Shown here piece after piece: positions 7,858 through 19,462 of a stretch of DNA of 64,000 bases. The notes under the pieces are model-generated. The model saw only the letters and a program-made list of their open reading frames with translations, made no database searches and was not told the origin of the DNA. The DNA is from Archivesica marissinica. Taxonomy: Eukaryota; Mollusca; Bivalvia; Venerida; Vesicomyidae. Location of the stretch: positions 15,210,653-15,274,652 of the forward strand of contig CM026400.1 in NCBI GenBank assembly GCA_014843695.1, written 5' to 3'. A program made the position numbers and the translations under genes. Position 1 is the stretch's first letter; each line of letters opens with the position of its first letter.

Positions 7858-10588
7858 GTGTGTACAACGTGTCACAGTGAATAACACTGTAGAATGTGAA
7901 TAACGCTGTAGAATGTATACGTTGTAGTTGCTGGTTGCAATGAATAACACTGTAGAATGTGAATAACTCTGTAGAATGTATACGGTGTAGTTACTGGTCA
8001 CAGTGAATAACGCTGTAGAATGTATACGGTGTAGTTACTGGTCACAGTGAATAACGCTGTAGAATGTGAATAATGCTGTAGAATGTATACAGTGTAGTTG
8101 CTGGTCACAGTGAATAACGCTGTAGAATGTATACGGTGTAGTTACTGGTCACAGTGAATAATGCTGTAGAATGTGAATAATGCTGTAGAATGTATACAGT
8201 GTAGTTGCTGGTCACAGTGAATAATGCTGTAGAATGTATACGGTGTAGTTACTGGTCACAGTGAATAACACTGTAGAATGTATACGGTGTAGTTGCTGGT
8301 CACAGTGAATAACACTGTAGAATGTATACAGTGTAGTTGCTGGTCATAGTGAATAACGCTGTAGAATGTATACAGTGTAGTTGCTGGTCACAGTGAATAA
8401 CGCTGTAGAATGTATACAGTGTAGTTGCTGGTCACAGTGAATAACACTGTAGAATGTATACAGTGTAGTTGCTGGTCATAGTGAATAACGCTGTAGAATG
8501 TATACGGTGTAGTTACTGGTCACAGTGAATAACACTGTAGCATGTGAATAATGCTGTAGAATGTATACGGTGTAGTTACTGGTCACAGTGAATAACGCTG
8601 TAGAATGTATACAGTGTAGTTGCTGGTCACAGTGAATAACACTGTAGAATGTATACAGTGTAGTTGCTGGTCACAGTGAATAACGCTGTAGAATGTATAC
8701 AGTGTAGTTGCTGGTCACAGTGAATAACACTGTAGAATGTATACAGTGTAGTTGATGGTCACAGTGAATAACGCTGTAGAATGTGAATAACGCTGTAGAA
8801 TGTATACGGTGTAGTTACTGGTCACAGTGAATAACGCTGTAGAATGTGAATAACGCTGTAGAATGTATACGGTATAGTTACTGGTCACAGTGAATAACGC
8901 TGTAGAATGTATACGGTGTAGTTACTGGTCACAGTGAATAACGCTGTAGAATGTATACAGTGTAGTTGCTGGTCACAGTGAATAATGCTGTAGAATGTAT
9001 ATGGTGTAGTTACTGGTCACAGTGAATAATGCTGTAGAATTTATACGGTGTAGTTACTGGTCACAGTGAATAATGCTGTAGAATGTATACGGTGTAGTTA
9101 CTGGTCACAGTGAATAACGCTGTAGAATGTATACAGTGTAGTTGCTGGTCACAGTGAATAACGCTGTAGAATGTATACGGTGTAGTTACTGGTCACAGTG
9201 AATAACGCTGTAGAATGTATACAGTGTAGTTGCTGGTCACAGTGAATAATGCTGTAGAATGTATACGGTGTAGTTACTGGTCACAGTGAATAACACTGTA
9301 GAATGTGAATAATGCTGTAGAATGTATACGGTGTAGTTACTGGTCACAGTGAATAACGCTGTAGAATGTATACGGTGTAGTTACTGGTCACAGTGAATAA
9401 CGCTGTAGAATGTATACGGTGTAGTTGCTGGTCACAGTGAATAACGCTGTAGAATGTATACAGTGTAGTTGCTGGTCACAGTGAATAACGCTGTAGAATG
9501 TATACGGTGTAGTTACTGGTCACAGTGAATAACGCTGTAGAATGTGAATAACGCTGTAGAATGTATACGGTATAGTTACTGGTCACAGTGAATAACGCTG
9601 TAGAATGTGAATAACGCTGTAGAATGTATACGGTGTAGTTACTGGTCACAGTGAATAACACTGTAGAATGTATACAGTGTAGTTGCAGGTCACAGTGAAT
9701 AACGCTGTAGAATGTATACGGTGTAGTTACTGGTCACAGTGAATAACACTGTAGAATGTATACGGTGTAGTTGCTGGTCACAGTGAATAACGCTGTAGAA
9801 TGTATACGGTGTAGTTACTGGTCACAGTGAATAACACTGTAGAATGTATACAGTGTAGTTGCTGGTCACAGTGAATAATGCTGTAGAATGTATACAGTGT
9901 AGTTGCTGGTCACAGTGAATAATGCTGTAGAATGTATACGGTGTAGTTACTGGTCACAGTGAATAACGCTGTAGAATGTATACGGTGTAGTTGCTGGTCA
10001 CAGTGAATAACGCTGTAGAATGTATACGGTGTAGTTACTGGTCACAGTGAATAACACTGTAGAATGTATACAGTGTAGTTGCTGGTCACAGTGAATAATG
10101 CTGTAGAATGTATACAGTGTAGTTGCTGGTCACAGTGAATAATGCTGTAGAATGTATAGTGTAGTTGCTGGTCACAGTGAATAACGCTGTAGAATGTATA
10201 CGGTGTAGTTACTGGTCACAGTGAATAACGCTGTAGAATGTATACGGTGTAGTTGCTGGTCACAGTGAATAACGCTGTAGAATGTATACGGTGTAGTTAC
10301 TGGTCACAGTGAATAACACTGTAGAATGTATACAGTGTAGTTGCTGGTCACAGTGAATAATGCTGTAGAATGTATACAGTGTAGTTGCTGGTCACAGTGA
10401 ATAACGCTGTAGAATGTATACGGTGTAGTTACTGGTCACAGTGAATAACGCTGTAGAATGTATACGGTGTAGTTGCTGGTCACAGTGAATAATGCTGTAG
10501 AATGTATACGGTGTAGTTGCTGGTCACAGTGAATAACGCTGTAGAATGTATATGGTGTAGTTGCTTGTCGCAATGAATAACGCTGTAT
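7858..10588. repeat. 44-bp minisatellite in the EHMT 3' UTR or 3' flank
   Basis: About 60 copies of a 44-bp unit (GTGAATAACGCTGTAGAATG, TATACGGTGTAGTTACTGGT, CACA) start 27 bp after the EHMT stop. A frequent longer variant inserts an extra 19 bp (GAATGTGAATAACGCTGTA). Units alternate CGGTGTAGTTAC and CAGTGTAGTTGC, giving blocks. No AATAAA is seen before or inside the array, so the transcript may run through it. Confidence 0.97.
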
Positions 10589-10969
10589 TGTATTGTTGCC
10601 TGACTGTCTAGAGTCTACACTTCTCTATACAACCTCAGAAAATGGCACAATTAAGTGAAACTGATGAAAACTTGTTCCTGTGGAAAACATTTTAGTAAAA
10701 TCTGTATGACGTGCATGAATGCTTTATTATCTACATTATGTTTTCAAATATTTGTGTTTTATGAAGTCAGTTCTGTCTGTTACCATGTGTACCTGTAAAT
10801 GTTAATCCCTATGTAATTTGATTCCTGAAAGTGGCTTGGTTTATAATAAGATGCTACATGTTGGTATTTATGCAAAGTAATTGATATAATAGTTGTTATA
10901 TTGTATACATAATTTATCTGGCAGAGTGGTTACGGTCGTATACTTCAAATCACTTGCCCCTTAACACTG
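10589..10969. other. Unique AT-rich sequence downstream of EHMT
   Basis: No reading frame or RNA gene is recognised. At about 10923-10968 there is a head fragment of SINE-B (AGAGTGGTTACGGTCGTATA, then CTTCAAATCACTTGCCCC). The EHMT poly(A) site may lie here, but no canonical AATAAA is visible. Confidence 0.5.
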
Positions 10970-11130
10970 TCGTGATAGCGCAGTGGATGCGGGTTCGTTT
11001 CAGGTGCGAAAGGTCCGGAGTTCGAGCCCCGCTGGAGCCGTTACGATTGTGCCCTTAGGCAAGGCATTTAAATTCCACGTTGCCTCTTCTCTCTCCCTAA
11101 AGTAAATTTTTATAAACTAAAACCACTGTA
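10970..11130 (+). mobile_element. SINE-D, tRNA-derived
   Basis: Head TCGTGATAGCGCAGTGGATG (A box), then GGTCCGGAGTTCGAGCCCCG (B box), GCCCTTAGGCAAGGCATTTA and TGCCTCTTCTCTCTCC. An internal deletion joins directly to the tail AAATTTTTATAAACTAAA. It matches 27590-27813 (+) and 18890-19102 (-). Confidence 0.85.
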
Positions 11131-11565
11131 GGTTCAAATCACACCGGGATGAAAATACTGCTGTTTTCAAACAGATAATGTGAGCAAAGGGAGATAACAA
11201 ATATATGCTTAGATTCGAAGTGCAGATTGTATGTCAAGATTAGTTTCCCCTACCTACATTCATATTACAGCCCATTGGATTGAGTTATTTACCTTGCTGG
11301 AAATACTAGCCACTCCTCACTCGTGTTGGATTGAATCCCACCAGGGGCCATCAATTTCGTTATTTTAGAAGGCGCTGTTGGCGAAAGAGTTGCCCTAGGG
11401 ATCCTGACTTCGCCCTCTGGCGAATTTTTTTTTTACAATTTTCATACAAAATGGTCCATTATAAAGCACTTTTTTACAATTTTCATACAAAATGGTCCAT
11501 TATAGAGCACCCCTTCTATTTAAATTTAATGGTCATACTGTGCATTTTAACCATATTACAGACGG
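11131..11565. other. Unique sequence between SINEs
   Basis: It contains a 35-bp imperfect direct repeat (TTTTTTACAATTTTCATACA, then AAATGGTCCATTATA, at about 11430-11465 and 11470-11505). AGGCGCTGTTGGCGAAAGAG and CCCTAGGGATCCTGACTTCG recur in related form at 32510-32570 and 62710-62770, so this is a dispersed repeat of unknown class. Confidence 0.5.
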
Positions 11566-11823
11566 ATCTGTAATCCAGTGGTAGCACGCTGGACTGGTAA
11601 TCAAGGGATCGCAGGTTCGATCCCCAGTCTGACCATAATAAAATTAACAGTCTTTCAGATGGGACGTTAAACCGAGGTCTCGTGTCGGTAAAAGAACCAG
11701 AGGAGACTCTGGAATGGGTCTCTGTCTGTATCATTGCACTATCCTCCAAAAATCTAAAATGACTAATCTCTACAGGAGGCGTCGCTCTTATGGGCAACCG
11801 ATAGCGACGATAAATAAACGTAG
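11566..11823 (+). mobile_element. SINE-C, tRNA-derived
   Basis: GACGGATCTGTAATCCAGTG, GGTAGCACGCTGGACTGGTA and GCAGGTTCGATCCCCAGTCTG (B box), then CAGATGGGACGTTAAACCGA and the tail GGGCAACCGATAGCGACGAT plus AAATAAACG. The same family is found at 14309, 19278, 27163-27412 and 31654-31819. Confidence 0.85.
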
Positions 11824-11847
11824 AACACAGACACACGAAATGAAGCG

Positions 11848-12043
11848 CGGACGAGACCTTATTCCTGATGGAATCCATCGTAATTCCTGATGGAATCCAT
11901 GGCAACGAGGGGGGATAGAGAGAGAGAAGAGGCAACGTGGAATTTAAATGCCTTGCCTTGGCACAATCGTAACGGCTCCAGCGGGGCTCGAACTCCGGGG
12001 TGAGGGGTCTTTCACACCTGAAGCGTACGCGCTATCACGACTT
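11848..12043 (-). mobile_element. SINE-D, minus orientation
   Basis: GAGACCTTATTCCTGATGGA, GAGAAGAGGCAACGTGGAAT, TTAAATGCCTTGCC and GGGGCTCGAACTCCGG are the complement of SINE-D. The segment ATTCCTGATGGAATCCATCG is duplicated. It forms an inverted pair with the copy at 10970-11130. Confidence 0.8.
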
Positions 12044-12545
12044 CGAACTGTTGATTGTGTAGGTATGTTTGTATACTGGTAGCATAACGGCGACGAATTC
12101 TAGACGAGGTGATTGATTTATTGGAATTCATCGTAGATAATGAATTCTATTTTCATATGTTCTATATTTCTATTAGAATTGATGTAGAGTTTTAGTAAGG
12201 CTGAACTAGCTTGTGTAAAAATTACGATTTCATAATCACCCTTTACTGATATTTATTTACAAAATATCCAGTTAATGTTGCTTAATGGCGTCTTCTGAAG
12301 TCTTGCACTTGAATGAATTTGTATATAAAAATTATCAGAAAATAAATGCATTTCGTGCGTTTAAGTGCACATTCTAGCATTATCTTACATTTTTAACCAC
12401 GTTTTTCCAGGAATAGCATTGTGTGTATCTGCCATTCTATTTATGCATTGTAGAATTGCTCGATTTGTCACACCAAGATGATTTGGTATTCAATTATACA
12501 TTTATCCGATTGATTCGAAACTATTTATTTATACCATCCATGCTC
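12044..12545. other. AT-rich unique sequence, no gene seen
   Basis: No conserved frame, tRNA or repeat family was recognised in this stretch. Confidence 0.4.
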
Positions 12546-13609
12546 GCCTATAAGGTAATCTCTCCGATACAACCCCCCTCCCCTCCCCTCCTCTACTTTG
12601 GTCCTGAAATCTGTGGGTTTTGGCATGCACTCACCGATAAGGTAATCTCTCCGATACAACCCTCCCCTCCTCTCCTTTGGTCCTGAAATCTGTGGTTTTG
12701 GCATGCACTCGCCTATAAGGTAATCTCTGATACTCCCCTCTCCTTTGGTCCTGAAATCTGTGGGTTTTGGCATGCACTCGCCTATAAGGTAATCTCTCCG
12801 ATACTCCCCTCCTCTCCTTTGGTCCTGAAATCTGTGGGTTTTGGCATGCACTCGCCTATAAGGTAATTCTCCGATACAACCCTCCTCTCCTTTGGTCCTG
12901 AAATCTGTGGGTTTTGGCATGCACTCGCCTATAAGGTAATTCTCCGATACAACCCTCTCCTTTGGTCCTGAAATATGTGGGTTTTGGCATGCACTCGCCT
13001 ATAAGGTAATTCTCCGATACAACCCTCCCCTCTCCTTTGGTCCTGAAATCTGTGGGTTTTGGCATGCACTCGCCTATAAGGTAATCTCTGATACAACCCT
13101 CCCCTCTCCTTTGGTCCTGAAATCTGTGGGTTTTGGCATGCACTCGCCTATAAGGTAATCTCTCCGATACAACCCTCCCCTCCTCTCCTTTGGTCCTGAA
13201 ATCTGTGGGTTTTGGCATGCACTCGCCTATAAGGTAATCTCTGATACAACCCTCCCCTCTCCTTTGGTCCTGAAATCTGTGGGTTTGGCATGCACTCGCC
13301 TATAAGGTAATCTCTCCGATACAACCCTCCCCTCCTCTCCTTTGTCCTGAAATCTGTGGGTTTTGGCATGCACTCGCCTATAAGGTAATTCTCCGATACA
13401 ACCCTCCTCTCCTTTGGTCCTGAAATCTGTGGGTTTTGGCATGCACTCGCCTATAAGGTAATTCTCCGATACAACCCTCTCCTTTGGTCCTGAAATATGT
13501 GGGTTTTGGCATGCACTCGCCTATAAGGTAATTCTCCGATACAACCCTCCCCTCTCCTTTGGTCCTGAAATCTGTGGGTTTTGGCATGCACTCACCTATA
13601 AGACGCGTT
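12546..13609. repeat. ~75-80-bp minisatellite array
   Basis: About 14-15 units, each containing TTTGGTCCTGAAATCTGTGG, GTTTTGGCATGCACTCGCCT, ATAAGGTAATCTCTCCGATA and a C/T-rich ACAACCCTCCCCTCCTCTCC of variable length. A block of four units near 12900-13100 is repeated at 13410-13600. A related single unit lies at 63930-64000, followed in both places by AAAATGGAC. The long minus-strand frames here are repeat artefacts. Confidence 0.95.
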
Positions 13610-14005
13610 GCTAAAATGGACACCAGACAAAGGTATATATTGCAAGTTTGGCCAGAGCAAGTTAAATAACGTTCCATTGTCGGTGTGGTTTTATTTTCTA
13701 AAACGTAATGATGGATACCATTTAGCACATTAAAAAAAAATTAATTTGAAATTTTTTTTAGCACTCACTTATTAGATGGGAAGCCACTTTGAGGTCATAA
13801 CCTGGTTGTAAAAAATACGTCTTATTGGCGAGTATGAACGGTAACCGATTTTACAAAACCTGTATTTTGCGAGATTGTATCCAACCGAATTGTGTCGTGA
13901 GATACTTTAGATATATGCAATCCAGTTGGAATGTCTACATAAAAGATTTTAATTAATATAATATGTTTGTAAAATCTTGGTTTTCGGCAAATATATAGGA
14001 TGGCA
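13610..14005. other. Unique sequence, no gene seen
   Basis: AT-rich and without a recognised element; the first ~20 bp (AGACGCGTTGCTAAAATGGAC) also occur at the right end of the window. Confidence 0.4.
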
Positions 14006-14165
14006 TAGTGTTTGGGGTGGTTGACTTGAAATCACTGGGGCCTCTCACTGATGTCAGTTCGAATCCCACTGGAGATTATTACACGAGAGGAAGATATATA
14101 TCATCCAGCTGGTTTGCGGTAGGTCAATGGTTCTACCAGGGTGCCTATCTTCGTACGACAATCGG
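14006..14165 (+). mobile_element. SINE-B fragment
   Basis: GGTGGTTGACTTGAAATCAC, GTTCGAATCCCACTGGAG (B box), and GGTAGGTCAATGGTTCTACC match the first half of the SINE-B copies at 45757 and 58876. Confidence 0.6.
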
Positions 14166-14308
14166 CAAATATGTTTGGTTGGATATATATATATGCCATT
14201 AATTTGCAATTTTCAAAGTCCCACTGGGTTTTTGCCCATTTTTAAAAATATCACTCTTTTTTGTTCTACTTTTTCTTTACATAAAATCAAGCCATATATT
14301 TCAAAATT

Positions 14309-14642
14309 CAGATGGATCTGTAGTCCAGTGGTGGGTGACACGCTAGACTGGTAATCCAGGGATCGCAGGTTCGATCCCTCGTCTGACCCTAATAAAATTA
14401 ACAATCTTTCAGATGGGACGTTAAACCGAGGTCTCGTGTCGGTGCTTTACACCGTGCACGTAAAATAACCAGAGGAGATTCTGGAATTGGTCTCTGCCTG
14501 TATCATTGCACTATCCTCCAACAATCTAAAATAACCAATCTCTTCAGGAGGCGTCGCTCATATGGGCAACCGGTAGCGACGATAAATCCCCGGATTACCA
14601 GTCCAGCATGTTAACCACTGACTGGACTACAGATCCGTCTGT
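14309..14642 (+). mobile_element. SINE-C with an inverted head fused to its tail
   Basis: A + SINE-C spans 14309-14585 (GATGGATCTGTAGTCCAGTG to GGTAGCGACGATAAAT). It joins directly at 14586 to a minus-strand SINE-C head (GGATTACCAGTCCAGCATGT, then GGACTACAGATCCGTCTG). Head and inverted head form a long-range inverted repeat of ~55 bp. Confidence 0.8.
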
Positions 14643-15070
14643 AAAAACCCCTGTGGTTCTTAATAACTTTATAAGTTTACAAGATTTGATAGAAATATTT
14701 GATTTTAAGAATATACCATATTTTTTTAAACGGAGCATTGATTCTTTAACTCTGCATGCTGGGTAAAATAAAGGCTATAAATAGTTCAACTAATTGTAAC
14801 AGACGACAATTCATTAATGTATTTTTTTTTTCTTTTCTTAATTGTGACTGGAAATATGTTGTGGATTATCATTAGAATTTGCGTCGTTATTACACAATTC
14901 CAGTGAAATTGCATGACATAATTGACTGTATTTTCGCGGCCAGTGTGGAGAGTTCAAGGAATTCCTTATTTGATCAAATACTGCATGAATTTGATTATAT
15001 TTCCACTTATAAACGTGTTTCATTTTTCTATTATTTACATCAACAAACAATAACAATACAACCTAACCTG
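14643..15070. other. AT-rich unique sequence, no gene seen
   Basis: Contains poly-T and poly-A runs; no coding signal recognised. Confidence 0.4.
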
Positions 15071-15071
15071 C

Positions 15072-15168
15072 TTTGTAGTTTATACAATTTTTTTTATTTC
15101 AATTGCGAAACAAGTTTGTACAATATTTAGATTAATCGCTCTCGAGACCTTCTTGATGGGATTGTTGC
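15072..15168 (-). mobile_element. SINE-D 3'-end fragment
   Basis: TTATACAATTTTTTTTATTT, CAATTGCGAAACAAG and ATTAATCGCTCTCGAGACCT are the complement of the SINE-D tail. Confidence 0.6.
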
Positions 15169-15197
15169 TGAAACAACATTTGACACAGATCAGATTG

Positions 15198-15273
15198 TAG
15201 CCTGGGAACAGGCGTCGGTCGATATATTTTGCCTGGTCAGTCAAGTGAAAAATCGACCGACTAACCCAGGCTA
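15198..15273. mobile_element. Short fold-back element TAGCCTGGG...CCCAGGCTA
   Basis: 76 bp with inverted ends TAGCCTGGG/CCCAGGCTA and inner GTCGGTCGATA/AATCGACCGAC. Related ends occur at about 26387, 26563, 26905-26955 and 31542-31605, so this is a dispersed MITE-like repeat. Confidence 0.6.
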
Positions 15274-15344
15274 ATCACATGGGTATCGGATCAGATTAGA
15301 TGCGTTTGTATATTGCTAAGATAACGGTGAGATGATTACACCTG

Positions 15345-15593
15345 TCTACCATTGTCTCACTGGCTGTTAGCATGCTCGATTCTCACCAATGCAGCCCGGG
15401 TTCGATCCTCGGACCGGGAAGTATGTGAGATGGTACGGTGGTCACCAGATCGAACAGGTGGGTTTTCTCCAGGTACTCCGGTTTCCTCGTACACGAATGA
15501 CCACATTTACGCTTTCACCCGCGCCAACGAGAGTGATTAATAGAAGTTGTTAAAACTTGCTTCGCAATCGTTAAATAAATAGTTTAAACTTTA
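15345..15593 (+). mobile_element. SINE-E, tRNA-derived
   Basis: CTGGCTGTTAGCATGCTCGA, GGGTTCGATCCTCGGACCGG (B box), GGGTTTTCTCCAGGTACTCC, and the tail CAACGAGAGTGATTAATAGA, CTTGCTTCGCAATCG. Its 3' half resembles SINE-D (GAGAGTGATTAATA, TTCGCAATCG). Confidence 0.85.
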
Positions 15594-15720
15594 GTTTAAT
15601 CATATTTTATTGCTCGATTCGTTTTACATATACATGTGAACACAAAACATGACAAATTAAATAAAGGCAAATGGGTCGGGCCACAAGTTCTACCAGTCCC
15701 AGTTTAAACATTTAAGCAGA
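15594..15720 (-). mobile_element. 3'-end fragment of the 2A-bearing LINE family
   Basis: TTTAGTTTAATCATATTTTA plus TTGC and, further on, GGTCGGGCCACAAGTTCTAC match 33196-33220 and 33336-33356, the 3' end of the LINE at 33196-37723. It is a truncated copy, as expected from incomplete reverse transcription. Confidence 0.7.
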
Positions 15721-15982
15721 TGAGATAATTGTTACTATACTGTATGTGTCTTTTTCAGTACATCTCAAACATACAAATTGTGATGAAAGCCAATTTCATC
15801 TATCTATATATATTTATTACATGCTTTGCTTGTTTTCAGTGTAATAATACAGTCGTCTCATAATTTCTTATATGTACACACGTGTAATAACACCTGGGAG
15901 GATTTGTGATTGGTTAAGAGAATAATCCTTATAATTTGTAAATTAAACTATAAAGTATGCATATTTGAATTGGTACACAAAC
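15721..15982. other. Unique AT-rich sequence
   Basis: No element or frame recognised. Confidence 0.35.
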
Positions 15983-16228
15983 ACCGCCTCTGGTCGAGTG
16001 GTTACGGTCGCTGACATGTATACCACTGTAACCTATCATCTCTGATGGTCACGGGTTCGAGCCCCGCTCAGACCGTGTCTCATTTATATGGAAAAGTTGG
16101 CAGTTTCTTACGGAGGTTGGTGCACCAAGTACTGGTTAACCGCTGGAGCCTGCCCAGGAAAGGTGCTGTTAGGTAAACTGCCCGTCGCTCAAATGGGAAA
16201 CCGGTAGCGACATTAAATAAAAAATTTA
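15983..16228 (+). mobile_element. SINE-A, tRNA-derived, near complete
   Basis: CCGCCTCTGGTCGAGTGGTT (A box), GGTCACGGGTTCGAGCCCCG (B box), CAGTTTCTTACGGAGGTTGG, GGTAAACTGCCCGTCGCTCA and the tail AACCGGTAGCGACATTAAAT. The best-preserved copy of this family here. Confidence 0.9.
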
Positions 16229-16494
16229 AAAAGGTATACAAACGTTAATGGTAAGATATAAGTTACGATTTAAAAGAAGTATCGAGGCAATTATAACACT
16301 TAAAAACATAAATATAACGCTGCTTTACATAGTGACGTGACAATTTCCGCTTATAGATGAAAGTAGCAACGTTATTTATTAAAACGAGCGCGCCATGGTA
16401 ACCATGGTAACGTGATGAAAGGATCATACACTCGTGATAAGTTTTTTTGCCATTTTAAATCGCCACTCTTGTAAGATCCGATATATATATATAA
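16229..16494. other. Unique sequence, no gene seen
   Basis: It includes the short palindromic CCATGGTAACCATGG at about 16393 and an (AT)n run at 16481-16492. Confidence 0.4.
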
Positions 16495-16496
16495 TA

Positions 16497-16684
16497 CAGT
16501 CTACATCCGTTTATGTCGAATTCCGTCGGACTGAACAAAATAATTCGACATAACCAAAGTTTGACTTAACGAAATTCGATATAAACGGAGCCAGTTATAT
16601 GTAAAATGATACTGTCTGAAATGGGACTTTGATCCAACTTGGAGAATTCGGCATAACTGATTTTGACATACCGGATGTAGACTG
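16497..16684. mobile_element. Tc1/mariner (pogo/Tigger-like) MITE, 188 bp, TA TSD
   Basis: The inverted ends CAGTCTACATCCG/CGGATGTAGACTG are flanked by TA on both sides (16495-16496; 16685-16686). Inner TTATGTCGAATTC/GAATTCGGCATAA continue the inverted repeat. The CAGT terminus with a TA duplication is typical of pogo/Tigger-type non-autonomous elements. Confidence 0.85.
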
Positions 16685-16719
16685 TATATGCAAAATGTAT
16701 ATACATGCCTCCCTCACAG

Positions 16720-16870
16720 CTCAGTGTAGGTTTGGATGCCATTGATGCGGAAGGTTGGTGGTTTTATCTGGGTACCTGTCCGAAATACTGCTCGGGGGGG
16801 GCATCCGGGGGGGGGTCTTCCTCCACCAATAATACGGTAGATGGGGAGTCGCCATATTACTTAAGCCTTA
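16720..16870 (+). mobile_element. SINE-B 3' half
   Basis: GGGTACCTGTCCGAAATACT, GCTCGG, a G-run, and GTCTTCCTCCACCAATAATA, GGGGAGTCGCCATATTACTT match SINE-B at 45757-46045 and 58876-59090. Confidence 0.65.
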
Positions 16871-17204
16871 TTAGATCTACTAAACCGTTGATGCGACCCC
16901 AACAAACAACAACAGTACCTATAACAGTGTATGCGACAGTCTTGTAATATTTATGGAAAAAGTGCCGACAGAATATTTGTCCGATTGTGTTGTATAATGT
17001 ATATAAAGTCCGTTTCCCCCGACTACGGTGATGATCAGTACTGAAGGAACTATTGTAAATATGAACAATCTGTGCACTGTACGTTATGTATATGAAATAA
17101 ATGACAAAAACGGGCAAATATTTTTCTGTATAATTCTTGTGCTTTTGTTTGAATGAGTATGTTTTGTCAAGGGCCTCGATAATCGACACGGATGATTGAT
17201 TTGG
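16871..17204. other. Unique sequence, no gene seen
   Basis: No conserved frame; leads into the 31-bp array. Confidence 0.4.
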
Positions 17205-18468
17205 GGTCAGAGGCCGACCTGGATTGTTGTGTTTGGTCAGTGGACCAACCTGGATGCTTGTGTTGGGTCAAGGGTCACACCTGTGTGCTTGTGTTGGGTC
17301 GGTTGATGACCTAGATTGTTGTTGGGTCAAGGACCGACCTGGATGATTGTGTTGAGTCAGGGGCCGACCTGGACGCTTGTGTTGGAATCAGGAACCGACC
17401 TGGATGCTTGTGTTGGAATCAGGAACCGACCTGGATGCTTGTGTTGGAATCAGGAACCGACCTGGACGCTTGTGTTGGAATCAGGAACCGACCTGGACGC
17501 TTGTGTTGGAGTCAGGAACCGACCTGGATGCTTGTGTTGGAATTAGGAACCTCCGTGACCAACCTGGATGCTTGTGTTGGAATCAGGAACCGACCTGGAT
17601 GCTTGTGTTGGAATCAGGAACCGACCTGGATGCTTGTGTTGGAATCAGGAACCGACCTGGATGCTTGTGTTGGAATCAGGAACCTCCGTGACCGACCTGA
17701 ATGCTTGTGTTGGAATCAGGAACCTCCGTGACCGACCTGGATGCTGGGGTTGGAATCAGTGACCGACCTGGATGCTTGTGATGAAATCAGGAACCTCCGT
17801 GATCTGGATGCTTGTATTGGAATCTGGAACATCCGTGACCGACCTGAATGCTTGTGTTGGAATCAGTGATCGACCTGGATGCTTGTGTTGGAATCAGTGA
17901 TCGACCTGGATGCTTGTGTTGGAATCAGTGATCGACCTGGATGCTTGTGTTGGAATCAGTGATCGACCTGGATGCTTGTGTTGGAATCAGTGATCGACCT
18001 GGATACTTGTGTTGGAATCAGGAACCGACCTGGATGCTTGTTGGAATCAGGAACCGACCTGGATGCTTGTGTTGGAATCAGGAACCGACCTGGATGCTTG
18101 TGTTGGAATCAGGAACCGACCTGGATGCTTGTGATGAAATCAGGAACCGACCTGGATGCTTGTGTTGGAATCAGGAACCGACCTGGATGCTTGTGATGAA
18201 ATCAGGAACCGACCTGGATGCTTGTGTTGGAATTAGGAACCTCCGTGACCGACCTGGATGCTTGTGATGAAATCAGGAACCTCCGTGACCGACCTGGATG
18301 CTTGTGTTGGAATTAGGAACCGACCTGGATGCTTGTATTGGAATCTGGAACATCCGTGACCGACCTGGACGCTTGTGTTGGAATCGGGAACCTCAGTGAC
18401 CGACCTGGATGCTTGTGTTGGAATCAGGAACCTCTGTGACCGACCTGGATGCTGGGGTTGGGTCAGTG
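17205..18468. repeat. 31-bp minisatellite
   Basis: About 38 units of GACCTGGATGCTTGTGTTGG followed by AATCAGGAACC. Variants insert TCCGTGACC (+9) or replace GTTGGAATC with GATGAAATC. The left end decays into GGGTCAAGGNCCGACCTGGA-like units. Open frames such as CWNQEPTWMLVLESGTDLDA are repeat artefacts. Confidence 0.95.
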
Positions 18469-18889
18469 ACCTCAAACATATCGACCCCTTTCGAAATACA
18501 TGTACATTATGTACTTTGACCCTTCTTTTAGAAATCAAAATAGGCATGTAAATGGAATTTATATTAGCATACCGGTAATCATGAATTAGCTAATAGCGCT
18601 AAAGTTAGAAGTCCACTAACATAAATACACGTACAGTACTCTGATTGGTGGATGTGGTGTCCAAAATCGTGATAGTAGATTTATGGGAGCTAGGGGCCAG
18701 TTTCTCGTCTGTTAGCCATGTCTGGGGATTTACACTCGTGTAATAGATAAAACACCATGTTTAGATAATTATTCTTTCATATATCATATCAATGTACATA
18801 CAGACGGATCTGTGCACCATTGACCTATAGGATTCAAAATTTGAGTCAGACCCCTCTATTATAATCGCATCCTACAGTGCACAATATTA
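18469..18889. other. Unique sequence, no gene seen
   Basis: A short SINE-C head trace (ACAGACGGATCTGTGCACCA) lies near 18801. Otherwise no recognised feature. Confidence 0.4.
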
Positions 18890-19105
18890 GTTTATACAAA
18901 AATTTTTTAGCTCGATTGCGAAATAAGTTCTTTCAACTTATATTAATCACTCTCGAGATCTCATTCCTGATGGAATCCATCGCCACGAAGGAGAGAAGAG
19001 GCAATGTGGAATTTAAATGCCTTGCCTAAGGGCACAATCGTGGTGGCTCCAGCGGAGCCCGGACCTGAAGCGAACGCGCATCCACTGTGCTATCACGACT
19101 TCCAC
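18890..19105 (-). mobile_element. SINE-D, minus orientation
   Basis: AGCTCGATTGCGAAATAAGT, TATTAATCACTCTCGAGATC, AATTTAAATGCCTTGCCTAA, then GCATCCACTGTGCTATCACG form the complement of SINE-D from tail to A box. Confidence 0.85.
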
Positions 19106-19277
19106 GTCGACGTGCACAATATTAATCGGCCTACAGAATCGCTAGCTACGCCATTGTGTACGGTATGCATTTATGTATAATTATGCTATGCTCTCATGCA
19201 TATGCTAAATGCAATAAACAAGTTGATTTGAGTTGTTTACATATTTATTATTTCGTATATTTTATCAATGTACAAAC
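19106..19277. other. Sequence shared, inverted, with 27415-27580
   Basis: CGTCGACGTGCACAATATTA, ATTATGCTATGCTCTCATGC and ATTTATTATTTCGTATATTT recur in inverted order just downstream of the SINE-C at 27412. The SINE-D/spacer/SINE-C cassette 18890-19460 is therefore duplicated, inverted, at 27163-27813. Confidence 0.7.
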
Positions 19278-19462
19278 AGACGGATCTGTAGTCCAGTGGT
19301 AATCCAGGGGTCGCAGGTTCGATTCCCCGTCTCACCCTAATAAAACAAACAGTCTTTCAGAACCAGATGTCTGTATCATTGCATTATCCTCCTAAAATGA
19401 CTAATCTCTTAAGGAGGCGTCGCTCATATGGGCAACCAGTAGCGATGATAATTAAACGTAAG
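19278..19462 (+). mobile_element. SINE-C, internally shortened
   Basis: ACAGACGGATCTGTAGTCCA, GGTCGCAGGTTCGATTCCCC (B box), TCTTTCAGAACCAGATGTCT, tail GGGCAACCAGTAGCGATGAT. Confidence 0.85.

Noticed and set aside
15988..16060. tRNA gene
   Set aside because: A and B boxes are present, but the 3' acceptor half is replaced by a SINE body, and many copies with the same tail occur.
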